From contig NZ_KI911538.1 of NCBI RefSeq assembly GCF_000515115.1, positions 1-64,000 of the forward strand: 64,000 nucleotides of DNA, given 5' to 3'. The notes under the pieces are model-generated. The model saw only the letters and a list, made by a program, of their open reading frames with translations. It had not been told where the DNA came from and made no database searches. The translations under genes and the position numbers were made by a program. Position 1 is the stretch's first letter; each line of letters starts with the position of its first letter. The DNA is from Nocardiopsis sp. CNT312. Its GTDB lineage: Bacteria; Actinomycetota; Actinomycetes; Streptosporangiales; Streptosporangiaceae. Of the stretch, positions 8,900 through 17,519 are shown piece after piece.

Positions 8900-10756
8900 T
8901 CAGCCCTTCGCCGCCTCGGCCTCCTCCCGGTAGAAGATGTCGATGTCGACCTCCTCGCCGCCGACCGTCAGCGTGTCCCACGGGCCGCCGGCCACCAGGG
9001 AGCGCAGGGTCTCGTCGCTCAGGCCGCCCAGGTGGTCGCGCAGCGACGCGTCGTCGGGCATGCCCGGGATGCGCGCGGACAGCCGTTCGCGGATCGAACC
9101 CAGCCGCTCCAGCAGGGTCTCCAGGTCCGCTTCCCGGTCGGAGCCCGGTGCCTCGATGCTCTGGGCGATCTTGTCCTTGATCGCGATCTCCGAGCCGTCG
9201 TCGGCGGCGGTCACCATCGCCTTCCAGGCCCGGCTCTTGTGCCGGTACTGGAGCATCGACATCGCCGCCTCGTGGCGGATGAAGTCCGAGTCGCGGAAGG
9301 GGCGGCCGTTCCACGCGCTGCTGAGCGAGCGCGCCAGGGAGATGGCCGAGGCCAGGCCGCTGTTGAGCCCCCGCCCGGGCCAGAAGTGGATCGCGTTGGC
9401 GGCGTCACCGAGCAGGAAGCCGTAGGTGCCCGGGTTCCTCGACCCCGGTGAGCGCAGCTCCGCGGTGAACCGGGGCCGCTGCACCATGCTCAGCCGGAAG
9501 GCGGTGACGGCCTTGAGGTCGGACTCGGGCACACCGAACAGCTCCAGCCCCTGGCGCACCCGCTTCCAGAGGGGCGACCCCTTGATCAGGGAGGGCAGGA
9601 ACAGCGAGTTGTGGGTGGAGCAACTGAAGTCGTCGTCCTCGCCGTCGCGCGCCATCACGCACGGGCGCGAGCCGATGCACTGCTCGAACACCTGTCGGAC
9701 CGGGTCGATCCCGACGACCTCCCGGGCCTCGGCGTCGGTGAGGCGCATGTTGAGGAAGCCCTGGCCCTCCAGCGAGTTCAGCAGGTAGCGGTTCTGCGCC
9801 ACGGTCAGCAGGACGGTCGCGGGGTCCGACAGCTTGGACTTGACGCGCAGGCCCAGCACCACGTCCTCCAGGTGCTGCCCGTCCAGTGAGTAGATCGACG
9901 TGTCCGCCTGCCCGAACTTCTTGGTGAAGTGCTCCCGGCTGCGGGAGCGCGACCCCTCGCACACCGCGAGCACGTGGGTGTCGTCCAAGGCGTTCGGGTC
10001 CTCGGTGACGTTGAACTTCTCGGGGACGAGCCTGATGCGCCCGGGCCGCTCGGAGGCCATCTCCAGGAGGACGTCCTCGATCCGGGAGATGCGGATGTTG
10101 CGCGGGCCCAGCCCGCGGATCGAGTCGGCGCCCGAGGGCCACATCTCGGTGTAGGTGCCGGGTGCGAACAGCCGCTCCTGCATCTCCTCGGAGAGGTTGA
10201 GGTACTGGCGGCTCTGGATCGTCACGACCTGCTGGCGCCGGACGTTGCCCTGCTTCTCGTTCTTCCACACGACACGGCCGTTGTCGCGGGTCCAGCGCGC
10301 GTCGTAGACGGTGACGGACGCCCGGCCGCCGAGGAGGTGGTCGGTCAGCAGGGCGAAGGCCAGGCCGACGGGACCGCCGCCCGAGACCGTGACGTTCATG
10401 ACCGGTCCGGACGCGGCGTCGGGGCGGACGAACAACTGGGTCACCGGAGGGCTGGCCTCCTGCGTCTCGGAGGGCTCCCAGCAGAACACCTCGTCGCCGA
10501 TGGTGATCAGGTCGCCGGGGCGCAGGACGTGGGACGCCGTCGGCTCGCCGTTGACCGTGGTCCCGTTGCTGCTCTCACGGTCGTAGAGGACGTAAACGCC
10601 CCCCTCGGGGAGGATCTCCGCGTGGAAGCGGGAGGCCAGCTTGCTCACGACCACCACGCTGTTGCTGGCGTGGCGGCCGAAGGTGATCGGCACATCGCCC
10701 ACCGGGAACCGCTGCTGGGCGAAGGGGCCTTCACGGCCGACGATCTCGAATGACAC
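8900..10756 (-). CDS. FHA domain fused to an FAD-dependent monooxygenase-like flavoprotein
   Basis: A 618-residue two-part protein. Residues 1-110 form a forkhead-associated domain, a phosphothreonine-binding module, with FGRHASN, RFHAE and SSNGTTVNGE. From about 120 comes a Rossmann FAD-binding start (VSGGGPVGLAFALL), and later the flavin-ribityl motif GDAANAIHFWPGRGLNSG, as in aromatic-ring hydroxylases and related monooxygenases. A helical region of about 130 residues ends the protein. A GTG start at 10756 opens directly into the FHA core. The FHA part implies docking to a Ser/Thr-kinase-phosphorylated partner. The flavoprotein substrate is unknown. No kinase is encoded nearby. FHA domains are rarely joined to flavin hydroxylases, so this is unusual. 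Confidence 0.88.
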   Translation of the reverse strand: MSFEIVGREGPFAQQRFPVGDVPITFGRHASNSVVVVSKLASRFHAEILPEGGVYVLYDRESSNGTTVNGEPTASHVLRPGDLITIGDEVFCWEPSETQEASPPVTQLFVRPDAASGPVMNVTVSGGGPVGLAFALLTDHLLGGRASVTVYDARWTRDNGRVVWKNEKQGNVRRQQVVTIQSRQYLNLSEEMQERLFAPGTYTEMWPSGADSIRGLGPRNIRISRIEDVLLEMASERPGRIRLVPEKFNVTEDPNALDDTHVLAVCEGSRSRSREHFTKKFGQADTSIYSLDGQHLEDVVLGLRVKSKLSDPATVLLTVAQNRYLLNSLEGQGFLNMRLTDAEAREVVGIDPVRQVFEQCIGSRPCVMARDGEDDDFSCSTHNSLFLPSLIKGSPLWKRVRQGLELFGVPESDLKAVTAFRLSMVQRPRFTAELRSPGSRNPGTYGFLLGDAANAIHFWPGRGLNSGLASAISLARSLSSAWNGRPFRDSDFIRHEAAMSMLQYRHKSRAWKAMVTAADDGSEIAIKDKIAQSIEAPGSDREADLETLLERLGSIRERLSARIPGMPDDASLRDHLGGLSDETLRSLVAGGPWDTLTVGGEEVDIDIFYREEAEAAKG

Positions 10757-11196
10757 AGCCTGCTTCTTTCTGTCAGGGGGACGGGCTCTGCTCGGGGGCC
10801 TGGGGCGGCCTTCTCGTTCTGGGACGCGGGAGGGCGGCCTGCGGATCTGATTTTCCCGGAATCCCTCACACAGCAGGTATTCCGGACGGATGCCTGCCTA
10901 CCCCGTGGGGGAGCGGGAACGCGGCCACGACCCCGCCCGCACGGGTGCCGGCCGGCCCGGTCGCCTCGGTCCGTGCACCGGGGATGAGCAGCGGGTGACG
11001 CTTCTCCCCCGGTCGGGGTGTTCTCCCGCCCGTGCCACGGTGTGCGCACGCACGGCCCCGCCGGGCGGTGGAGAGGGAGGTCACCCGCGACGATGGCGTG
11101 GGCGGTTTTCGGTCGCGGGTCGAATCTGTTTCTGTGGCCTTTCGCAAAGCGGGGAGCGTGCTTGCGGTGTGTGACCTGCGGTGCTTTCATTGCACC
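10757..11196. other. Intergenic region between divergent FHA-flavoprotein and sigma genes
   Basis: About 440 bases with no convincing gene. It must hold the divergent promoters. A 7-bp inverted repeat CCGGAAT (10856-10862) / ATTCCGG (10879-10885), spaced by 16 bases, is a candidate operator. Confidence 0.5.
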
Positions 11197-12453
11197 GTGA
11201 GCCACGGGGATACCACGCGCGCGGTGGAGGCGGTCTGGCGCATCGAGTCGGCGCGCCTCATCGGAGCGCTCACCCGGATGGTGGGCGATGTCGGCCTGGC
11301 CGAGGAGTTCGCCCAGGACGCTCTGGTCAGTGCCTTGGAGAAGTGGCCCGAGGAGGGTGTGCCGAGCACACCGGGCGCCTGGCTGACCACCGTGGCCAAA
11401 CGCCGCGTCCTCGACCGCTGGCGCCGCGACGAGCGGTTCAAGGACCGCATGGCCGACCTCGGGCGCGGGGCCGCCGAGAACGACGGGCAGGCCGAGTTCG
11501 ACGCCGCGCTGGAGGAGGACTACGGCGACGACGTCCTCCGGCTCATGTTCGTGTGCTGCCACCCGGTCCTGTCCGGCAAGGCGAGGGTGGCCCTGACCCT
11601 GCGCATGCTCGGCGGCCTGTCCACGGACGAGATCGCCCGCGCCTTCCTGGTGCCCGAACCGACCGTGGCGCAGCGGATCGTGCGGGCCAAACGCACCCTC
11701 GCCAAGAGGAGGGTGCCCTTCGAGGTGCCCGCCGGAGCGGACCGCGACGCCCGGCTCTCCTCCGTGCTGGACGTGCTCTACCTGGTCTTCAACGAGGGCT
11801 ACACCGCCACGTCCGGTGCGGACTGGACGCGCGCGGACCTGTGCGAGGAGGCGATGCGCCTGGGCCGGGTGCTCGCCGCGCTGCTGCCCGAGGAGCGCGA
11901 GGTGCACGGGCTGCTCGCCCTCATGGAGTTGCAGGCCTCACGGCTTCGCGCCCGCTCTGGGACGGACGGCCGACCCGTGCCGCTGGCCGACCAGGACCGC
12001 TCGCGCTGGGACCGGCTCCTGATCACCCGGGGCCTGCGTTCGCTGGCCCGCTCCGTGCCCCGTGACCCCGCCGAACCGCGGGGGGCCTACTCGCTCCAGG
12101 CGGGGATCGCCGCCGAACACGCCCGGGCCCTCGGCGCCGACGACACCGACTGGGTCGCGATCGCCCTCCTGTACGAGCGGCTCGTCCGGCTCACCCGGTC
12201 ACCGGTGGCCGAGCTCAACCGGGCGGTCGCTGTGTCGATGGCCCTGGGGCCCGCTCCCGCGTTGGAGATCGTCGACGCGCTCCGGGGGATACCGGAATTG
12301 GCGGGCTACCACCCTCTGCCCGCCGTGCGCGGCGACCTTCTGGTCCGGCTCGGACGCAGCGGCGAGGCGCGCTCGGAATTCGAGCGTGCCGCGGAACTCA
12401 CCCGCAACGAACGCGAGCGCGAACTCCTCCTGGAACGCGCCCGATCCGGCTGA
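11197..12453 (+). CDS. ECF-family sigma factor (ECF42-like, with C-terminal helical/TPR extension)
   Basis: A 418-residue extracytoplasmic-function sigma factor. Region 2 spans about 15-85, with LAEEFAQDALVSALEKW and TVAKRRVLDRWRR. Region 4 is near 140-190, with LGGLSTDEIARAFLVPEPTV and QRIVRAKRTL. A C-terminal extension of about 210 residues follows (VLYLVFNEGYTATSG; AVAVSMALGPAPAL), typical of the ECF42 group. These sigmas carry the tail instead of pairing with an anti-sigma factor and are usually linked to DGPF/YCII proteins, matching the gene at 8389. The GTG at 11197 was chosen because an in-frame extension to 11032 has no homology-like content. Confidence 0.9.
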   Translation: MSHGDTTRAVEAVWRIESARLIGALTRMVGDVGLAEEFAQDALVSALEKWPEEGVPSTPGAWLTTVAKRRVLDRWRRDERFKDRMADLGRGAAENDGQAEFDAALEEDYGDDVLRLMFVCCHPVLSGKARVALTLRMLGGLSTDEIARAFLVPEPTVAQRIVRAKRTLAKRRVPFEVPAGADRDARLSSVLDVLYLVFNEGYTATSGADWTRADLCEEAMRLGRVLAALLPEEREVHGLLALMELQASRLRARSGTDGRPVPLADQDRSRWDRLLITRGLRSLARSVPRDPAEPRGAYSLQAGIAAEHARALGADDTDWVAIALLYERLVRLTRSPVAELNRAVAVSMALGPAPALEIVDALRGIPELAGYHPLPAVRGDLLVRLGRSGEARSEFERAAELTRNERERELLLERARSG

Positions 12454-12532
12454 TAGCGAACCCCGTGGATCCGTTCTGAACTGCGGATTCCGTTGTTCCG
12501 CTACCTACACTCCGCGTGCCCGCCCGCGCCAC

Positions 12533-12544
12533 TGACAAATGTCA
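12533..12544. promoter_or_regulatory. Short palindrome upstream of the ABC exporter
   Basis: TGACA-AA-TGTCA, in the 231-base gap between the sigma gene and the ABC ATPase. It is a possible regulator site, but too short to be certain. Confidence 0.3.
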
Positions 12545-12684
12545 TGCGTTTCTGCTGGCATACCTCAGTTCTCAGGGGGACAAGGAGTTGTTAGATTCTT
12601 CTTTATTCTGGAGAAAAGTCTTCCGCGCGATGTACTGAAAGGTGCGGTCGGCTCTTCTCTGTGTCTTTGTATGGAGAGGAAGAA

Positions 12685-13422
12685 GTGTCGGCGATCGAAG
12701 TGAGGAACATATCGAAGGCGTTCCGCGGCCACCGTGCGGTCGACGGGGTGTCCTTCACGGTGGAGCCGGGAACGGTCACCGGATTCCTGGGGCCCAACGG
12801 TGCGGGCAAGACCACGACCCTGCGGTGCCTGCTCGGCCTGGTCCGCCCCGATCGCGGTGAGGGGCTGTTCGGCGGCCGTCCCTACGCGAGCCTGCCCGCC
12901 CCCGCCTCCGAGGTGGGCGCGGTGCTGGAGGCCAACAACCTGCATCCCGGGCGCAGCGGCCGCAACCACCTGCGCACCCTGTGCGACGCCGAGGGCCTGC
13001 CGCTCTCCCGGGCGGACGAGGTGCTCGACGAGGTCGGCATCGCCGAGGCCGGCGGCAAACGGGTCGCCGGGTACTCGATGGGCATGCGCCAGCGCCTGTC
13101 CCTGGCCGGGGCGCTGCTGGGCGACCCCAGGGTGCTGATCCTGGACGAGCCCGCCAACGGCCTGGACCCGCGGGGCATCGACTGGCTGCGGCGCTTCCTG
13201 GACTACCAGGCGCACGAGAGGGGCGTCGCCGTCCTCGTCTCCAGCCACGTCCTGGCCGAGGTCGAGCAGACCGTGGACAACGTCGTCATCATCGCCCGGG
13301 GCCGACTCGTCCACCAGGGGACCCTCAGCGAACTCACCGGGGGAGGGGAGAGCCTGCACGAGGCCTTCCTCCGCCTCACCGACCAGGAGAACTCCGAACA
13401 GCCCGTGGGAGGTAGCCGATGA
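12685..13422 (+). CDS. ABC transporter ATP-binding protein
   Basis: A 245-residue ABC ATPase of the multidrug/bacitracin-resistance type. It has Walker A GPNGAGKTT, signature GYSMGMRQRLSLA, Walker B VLILDEPANGLDP and the switch-His region SSHVLAEVEQ. The GTG at 12685 is preferred because GGAGAGGA lies just upstream; an in-frame GTG at 12661 lacks one. Its stop overlaps the permease start (ATGA at 13419), so the pair forms one exporter. Cargo is unknown; self-resistance or lipid export is possible. Confidence 0.93.
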   Translation: MSAIEVRNISKAFRGHRAVDGVSFTVEPGTVTGFLGPNGAGKTTTLRCLLGLVRPDRGEGLFGGRPYASLPAPASEVGAVLEANNLHPGRSGRNHLRTLCDAEGLPLSRADEVLDEVGIAEAGGKRVAGYSMGMRQRLSLAGALLGDPRVLILDEPANGLDPRGIDWLRRFLDYQAHERGVAVLVSSHVLAEVEQTVDNVVIIARGRLVHQGTLSELTGGGESLHEAFLRLTDQENSEQPVGGSR

Positions 13423-14186
13423 CCGCGCTCGTCAGGTCCGAACTCCGCAAGGTCTTCACCACCCGGCTGTGGTGGATCATGCTCCTGGCCGCCCTGGCCT
13501 GGGTGGGGCTGTCCCTGGGCCTCATCATCGTCTCCGCCGGGATGGAGGGGGGCTTCGCCGCCGACAGCGCCGAGTACGCCGGGGCCGTCTGGCCCATGGG
13601 TGCTTCGGGGACCCTCTTCGCCCTGGTCGTGGGCATCGTGGTGGTGACTTCGGAATACCAGCACCGCACCGTCAACACCACCTTCCTGGTCAGCCCCCGC
13701 CGACTGCCCGTGGTCCTGGCCAAGGCCGTGGCCGCGGCCCTGGTCGGCCTGCTGTTCGGCGCGGTCGTGGTCGGGCTGTCCGCCGTGGTCGCCGGCGCCT
13801 CCATCCTGGCCGGGGGAGGGGAGCTGAACCTGGTCGACAACCAGGTGCCGCGCGTTCTCCTCGGCTCCGTGGCCGCCCACGTCGCCTACACCGTGATCGG
13901 TGTGGGCGTGGGCGCGCTCATCCGCCACCAGGTCGCCGCCCTGGTGGTCGGAATCCTGTGGGTGTTCATGCTGGAGCCGATCCTGGTGGTCGTGCCCCAG
14001 CTCCAGGACGTCGGCCGGTGGCTGCCCGGCGGTGCGGTCTCCGCCCTCTACGACACCGGGGTCGACTACGGAATGGGGGCCATGGAACTGCTGCCGGTGT
14101 GGGGCGCGTCCATGGTCCTGGCGGGCTACGCCGCAGTGGCGATCGCCCTGGCCGCGGCCACCACGCTCCGCCGCGACGTGGCCTGA
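13419..14186 (+). CDS. ABC-2 type permease
   Basis: A 255-residue membrane protein with about six hydrophobic segments. It starts MTALVRSELRKVFTTRLWW, the entry helix typical of ABC-2 permeases, and contains TSEYQHRTVNTTFL, a cytosolic coupling segment also typical of these. It pairs with the overlapping ATPase upstream. Its stop lies 20 bases from a truncated copy of the M20 amidohydrolase 3' end. The last bases of this gene are included in the direct repeat that bounds the downstream island. Confidence 0.92.
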   Translation: MTALVRSELRKVFTTRLWWIMLLAALAWVGLSLGLIIVSAGMEGGFAADSAEYAGAVWPMGASGTLFALVVGIVVVTSEYQHRTVNTTFLVSPRRLPVVLAKAVAAALVGLLFGAVVVGLSAVVAGASILAGGGELNLVDNQVPRVLLGSVAAHVAYTVIGVGVGALIRHQVAALVVGILWVFMLEPILVVVPQLQDVGRWLPGGAVSALYDTGVDYGMGAMELLPVWGASMVLAGYAAVAIALAAATTLRRDVA

Positions 14187-14358
14187 GCAGCACGGGGCGG
14201 CCGGGCTCAGAACGCGGGCGGGCCCGGCTGCCCCGACAGGTGCGGGTCCACCCGCCCGGTCACGTGGTCCACGGCCATGTTGGCGTGCAGCCGCGCCCCG
14301 GTGAGCAGGACCGAGTCGTCGGCGTAGAAGGCCGGGTTGTGGTTGGCCGCCGATCCGC
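14181..14358. repeat. Left direct repeat of the island
   Basis: Matches 20532-20709 with six mismatches in 178 bases and no gaps (constant offset 6351). It contains the TGA of the ABC permease and the 3' end of the amidohydrolase on the minus strand. Confidence 0.92.
14207..14358 (-). pseudogene. 3'-terminal remnant of M20 amidohydrolase
   Basis: About 50 codons corresponding to the last residues of the intact amidohydrolase at 20558-21889. It runs from the NHNPAFYADDSVLL region to the identical ending GQPGPPAF. Differences are few (for example His and Ser replacing Ala and Thr near the end). There is no start and no upstream coding sequence, so it is a leftover from the island insertion. 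Confidence 0.9.
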
Positions 14359-14496
14359 ATCCCATAGTTTCTGATCGACCCGAACGCGCTGGATCGGTGT
14401 CTCTGCCACCGGTGGTCCCTTCACTGACCGTAGACATTGTGTCCACGGCTGAGTCCCTGGGGCGGGGGCTCCCCGGGACAGATCAGCCTCGTTCAC

Positions 14497-14673
14497 CTAC
14501 TGGGTTTTGCGAACCTCAGCGATGAGTGCTACCCACTGGCTCAGAGGGACCGTGACGTGTCCCGCGTCGCGGTGGGCGGTGTCGCGCACATCGGCGCCTG
14601 ACGCGTGTTCCCGCACCTCCACGCACTCGTTGTTGCCACTGCTGTACGAGGACTTGTGCCACTCGGCGGTCAT
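14497..14673 (-). CDS. DUF397-domain small protein
   Basis: A 58-residue DUF397 protein: EWHKSSYSSGNNECVEV at the start, then a VRDTAHRD stretch and HVTVPLSQWVALI. DUF397 proteins are encoded next to XRE regulators of the WhiJ type in filamentous actinomycetes and take part in developmental or antibiotic control with them. The ATG at 14673 overlaps the XRE stop at 14670 (ATGA), so the pair is co-translated. Confidence 0.93.
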   Translation of the reverse strand: MTAEWHKSSYSSGNNECVEVREHASGADVRDTAHRDAGHVTVPLSQWVALIAEVRKTQ

Positions 14674-15488
14674 GCCAGGTCACCTCTCACTTGCTTTACC
14701 AGGTCCAGAGACGCTGCGGGGGTGAGCGCCCAGGACATCTGTTCTCCGAAGATAGCGCCCAAGCGCCTGACCTCATCACGCTGGTCGATGACCACGCCCC
14801 CAGAAGCGTGCTCGGCATAGGCCAGAGGCAACCGCTCCTCGAAGGAGATCAGCCTGAAGGGGCCGGTTGCCACCCCTGCCCGGTTCTCCGTTCCTGAGGG
14901 GACGATCAGTAAGCGGAGAGTCCCATCGGTCTGGAGCTTCAGCAGGTGATCGAGCTGTTTTGCCTGAATCTCCGGTGATCCGATCGTGTGCCTGATCACA
15001 TACTCCGCGAGCACCACGAGCATTCTTGGGCGGTTCTGAGAGAGCAGTCTCGGCAGCATCGAGGTCCTGATCTTCATCAGACGCTCAACGTTGGCCGGGT
15101 CGTCACCGGGACGACAGTCGGTCAGAACGGCACGTGCGTAATCGGGTGTCTGGAATCGCCCCGGGATGAGTGCCGAGTGGAATATCTCGATACTGATCGC
15201 GTACTTCTCAGCCTCGGTGATCTCGCGATACCACTCCGGGTTGTCGTCGAGCCGCCGCGCGGTCTCCCAAGCCCGTAGAACACCTCCGTGGGCGCCCAGC
15301 TCTCTGTCCAGGCTCTCCACGTCTCTGCGTCTAGGTTTTCGGTGGCCCGTCTCGTGGCCGCCAAGCGTGCTTCTCGCCATCCCACACCGCTTGGCTAGAT
15401 CCTCCTGCGACAACCCAGACATATTGCGCAAATAGCTCAGTTTGGCACCAAATTCACGCCAGGCGTAGTGAGGGGATTCAGTTGCCAT
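14670..15488 (-). CDS. XRE-family regulator with DUF5753 (WhiJ-like)
   Basis: A 272-residue regulator. The N-terminal helix-turn-helix reads LRNMSGLSQEDLAKR...GMARSTLGGHE. It is followed by a DUF5753 sensor-like domain with YREITEAEKYA, RFQTPDYARAVL and PFRLISFEE. The ATG at 15488 (MATESPHYAW) is chosen because the further upstream extension looks non-coding. The gene is notably AT-richer than its surroundings, a sign of transfer. With the DUF397 gene and the ATPase at 15672 it makes the XRE/DUF397/ATPase trio found scattered through actinomycete genomes. It may control the island's biosynthetic genes. Confidence 0.92.
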   Translation of the reverse strand: MATESPHYAWREFGAKLSYLRNMSGLSQEDLAKRCGMARSTLGGHETGHRKPRRRDVESLDRELGAHGGVLRAWETARRLDDNPEWYREITEAEKYAISIEIFHSALIPGRFQTPDYARAVLTDCRPGDDPANVERLMKIRTSMLPRLLSQNRPRMLVVLAEYVIRHTIGSPEIQAKQLDHLLKLQTDGTLRLLIVPSGTENRAGVATGPFRLISFEERLPLAYAEHASGGVVIDQRDEVRRLGAIFGEQMSWALTPAASLDLVKQVRGDLA

Positions 15489-15671
15489 GCGAGCACTATG
15501 CCATAGAGATTGCCGCGTCAGCTCCGCAACGATGACGCAGAATGATGCATCACTCTCACATCGGCCCTGATTGTGCGGCATCTCTGGCTTCTTTCCTGCT
15601 CCAAGTTCATGCTTCCTTTTGGCGGCCGAGAGCTGCTGAGTACTTCCGAACATGCCGACCAGAGGTGAGAG

Positions 15672-16210
15672 GTGATCTGTGTGGGGGAATCGATTGAGTT
15701 GCAGGTTGAGCCCCCTGCGGGTTCAGCCGAAGTCCTTCCGCCCCCTCAGCGCGTGACCGACGAAGCGATCCGCGCTCCGATCGCCACCCCGGGCGCACCA
15801 CTGCCGACCGGCGTCGCTGTCGCCGTGGCCGGCGTGCCCGAGCACGCTCACCTGGTCAGGCGACTCGTACGGATGCGGGCCGGACGCCCTCCCCGCGAAG
15901 CGGAACTCCTGGACCTGCTGGTCACCGAGCTGTTCACGAACTCGGTTCGGCACAGCCGCAGCGGCGGCCCGGGAGGCAGGGTCACGTCTCCGTCGCCAAG
16001 AACGGACAGCGCACCCAGGTCAAAGTGGTCGACCAAGGCCCCGGCCACGGAACCGTCCCCTGCATCCGGCCCCTCGGCACCGAGGAGGACGGCCGCTTCG
16101 GAGGGTTCGGCCTGCGTCTGGTGAACGCCTTCGCCTCCCGGTGGGGCTACGAGAGCGGCCAGAGGCGCACAACGGTGTGGTTCGAGGTCGACCGCCTCCC
16201 GGGGCGGTGA
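15672..16210 (+). pseudogene. ATP-binding protein (HATPase, RsbW/SpoIIAB-like), frameshifted
   Basis: A GHKL-type ATPase of the kind paired with WhiJ-like regulators. The first frame gives an N-terminal part ending in LVTELFTNSVRHSRSG, which is the N box. The rest of the ATPase (VKVVDQGPGHG and FGGFGLRLVNAFASRWGYE, the G boxes) continues only in another frame to the stop at 16210. One missing G after about 15986 (GTCACG|TCTCC) would restore a single frame. Either the gene is broken or the base was lost in sequencing. Its end overlaps the next start (GTGA). Confidence 0.85.
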
Positions 16211-16476
16211 CCGCCGTGGCATGGCACGTCGAGGACGACCGGCCCTTCTACGCGACCGCCCGGCGGCTCCAACACGCCGTCGGCTCACGCTGGGTCGTGC
16301 TCTGGGGACCGGCCAGCCGCCGCTACTGGGCCTTGCCCTGCGGTACCGCCACCGCGCCCGTCCTCTCCGACCCCGATCCGGACCGGCTCTACGCCATGGC
16401 ACAGCGACAGGCGGCAGGCCGCCCTGCGACCGGTACTGCGGCACCCGCGCCCTCCGAACACCGACAGCCCCGTTGA
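16207..16476 (+). CDS. Small conserved hypothetical protein
   Basis: An 89-residue protein of unknown function. Its core reads as a Trp/Arg-rich segment (WVVLWGPASRRYWALPC) followed by a Ser/Asp-Pro-rich stretch and a low-complexity tail. The GTG overlaps the stop of the ATPase gene, so it is probably co-translated with it. Such small proteins often lie between ATPase and XRE genes in Streptomyces-like regulatory clusters (recollection, not searched). Confidence 0.6.
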   Translation: MTAVAWHVEDDRPFYATARRLQHAVGSRWVVLWGPASRRYWALPCGTATAPVLSDPDPDRLYAMAQRQAAGRPATGTAAPAPSEHRQPR

Positions 16477-16507
16477 TCCGGCGGGACCCACACCCACGAC
16501 ACCGACG

Positions 16508-17165
16508 ATGAGCGGAAAGCGGACCAGGACGATGTTCTCCCTGTGCAGGCACTGCGGCAGCCCACGCCAAGGCGGGGCACCGGCCTACCGATGCACCTGC
16601 ATCCCCTCCCAGGTGTGGGAGGAACCCGCGATGGTCCAGGCCGTGCGCGCCCTGAACCTGTCGGCGGTGATCCGCCTCCTGCGCCGCCACCCGGGCACCA
16701 GGCACCTGTCGCAGCAACATCAGCGGCCTGTCCCAGTCGGCCGTCTCCCGCCTGGAGAAAGGCCGACACGCCACCAACATCCGCCGCTGCGTCCAGGCGC
16801 TGGAAGCGCTGGGCGCACCCAGATCGGAGGACGAGGACCGGCCCGGACCGCGCGGCACCGGGGCGCACCCGCCTTCGGAGGAGTCCCCTGCCGGTCCGGG
16901 GGTGCCGTGCGTGGTTATCACCTGCCCCGCTCCGATCTACGTGCAGGTGGTCGACCCGAGCAGCGGCCCCGAGACCGAGCCGCACCGGAACCGGGCCGAG
17001 ATCGCCTTCGTGGCCGATGAGTCCGGTCCGCGGCTGGTCCTCACCCGCGACACCACCTGGGGCGTGGACAGCAACGCCAACGGTGCCACCGCCTGGTTCG
17101 CCCTGCACCCTTCCGACAGCCCTGCTCTGGAGCCCGCCCCCTCCGGCCCTGAACCCCAGTCCTAG
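16508..17165 (+). pseudogene. Zinc-ribbon/XRE helix-turn-helix protein, frameshifted
   Basis: The N terminus has a Cys cluster (CRHCGSPR...RCTC), then VQAVRALNLSAVIRLLRRHPG, the first helices of an XRE-type domain. The recognition helix (NISGLSQSAVSRLEKGRHA) and a C-terminal beta-rich domain (ITCPAPIYVQVVDP, ending PSGPEPQS at 17165) are in a different frame. Four bases (16712-16715) stand where three would keep the frame. The single extra base makes this a pseudogene or a sequencing error. Function is presumably DNA binding; the target is unknown. Confidence 0.8.
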
Positions 17166-17372
17166 ATCAGCACGGCGGTGCACAACCTCCCATGGCCCAT
17201 CTGGGGAGCGCGCCGTCCCATCTCTCCCGCTTCGCCCCACTGCACGAGAGGTGTTGGGAAGAGGCCCATCCCCATCCGCCCTTCAGCAAGGTCCGCGTGT
17301 TCGACGCACTGCCTCGCGCTCCTCCCATTCACGGAGGACGCCCACACAACAACACGACGTGAGGAGATCTTG

Positions 17373-17510
17373 ATGGACGCCAGCACGCAGATCGCGGACG
17401 AGGAACTGAACGTCGCGGTCGAGGAGATCGCCGCCGTTCGCTCCCGTGCCGAGCAGCCCTCGGACGGGGGCAGCACCGGCAGGGGCGACACCAACGACGG
17501 CATCCGCTAG
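17373..17510 (+). CDS. Candidate RiPP precursor peptide (45 residues)
   Basis: A 45-residue peptide with a good ribosome binding site (GAGGAG, 17361-17366). The first half is acidic and helix-like (DEELNVAVEEIAAV), as expected of a leader. The second half is Gly/Ser/Asp/Asn-rich, ends GRGDTNDGIR, and has no Cys or Trp. It stands 9 bases before a JmjC oxygenase gene, in an operon with an aldo/keto reductase and an APH-like kinase. That layout is typical of ribosomally made, post-translationally modified peptides. I do not recognise it as a named class. Alternatively it is a small regulatory peptide. Confidence 0.6.
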   Translation: MDASTQIADEELNVAVEEIAAVRSRAEQPSDGGSTGRGDTNDGIR

Positions 17511-17519
17511 GAGAGCACT

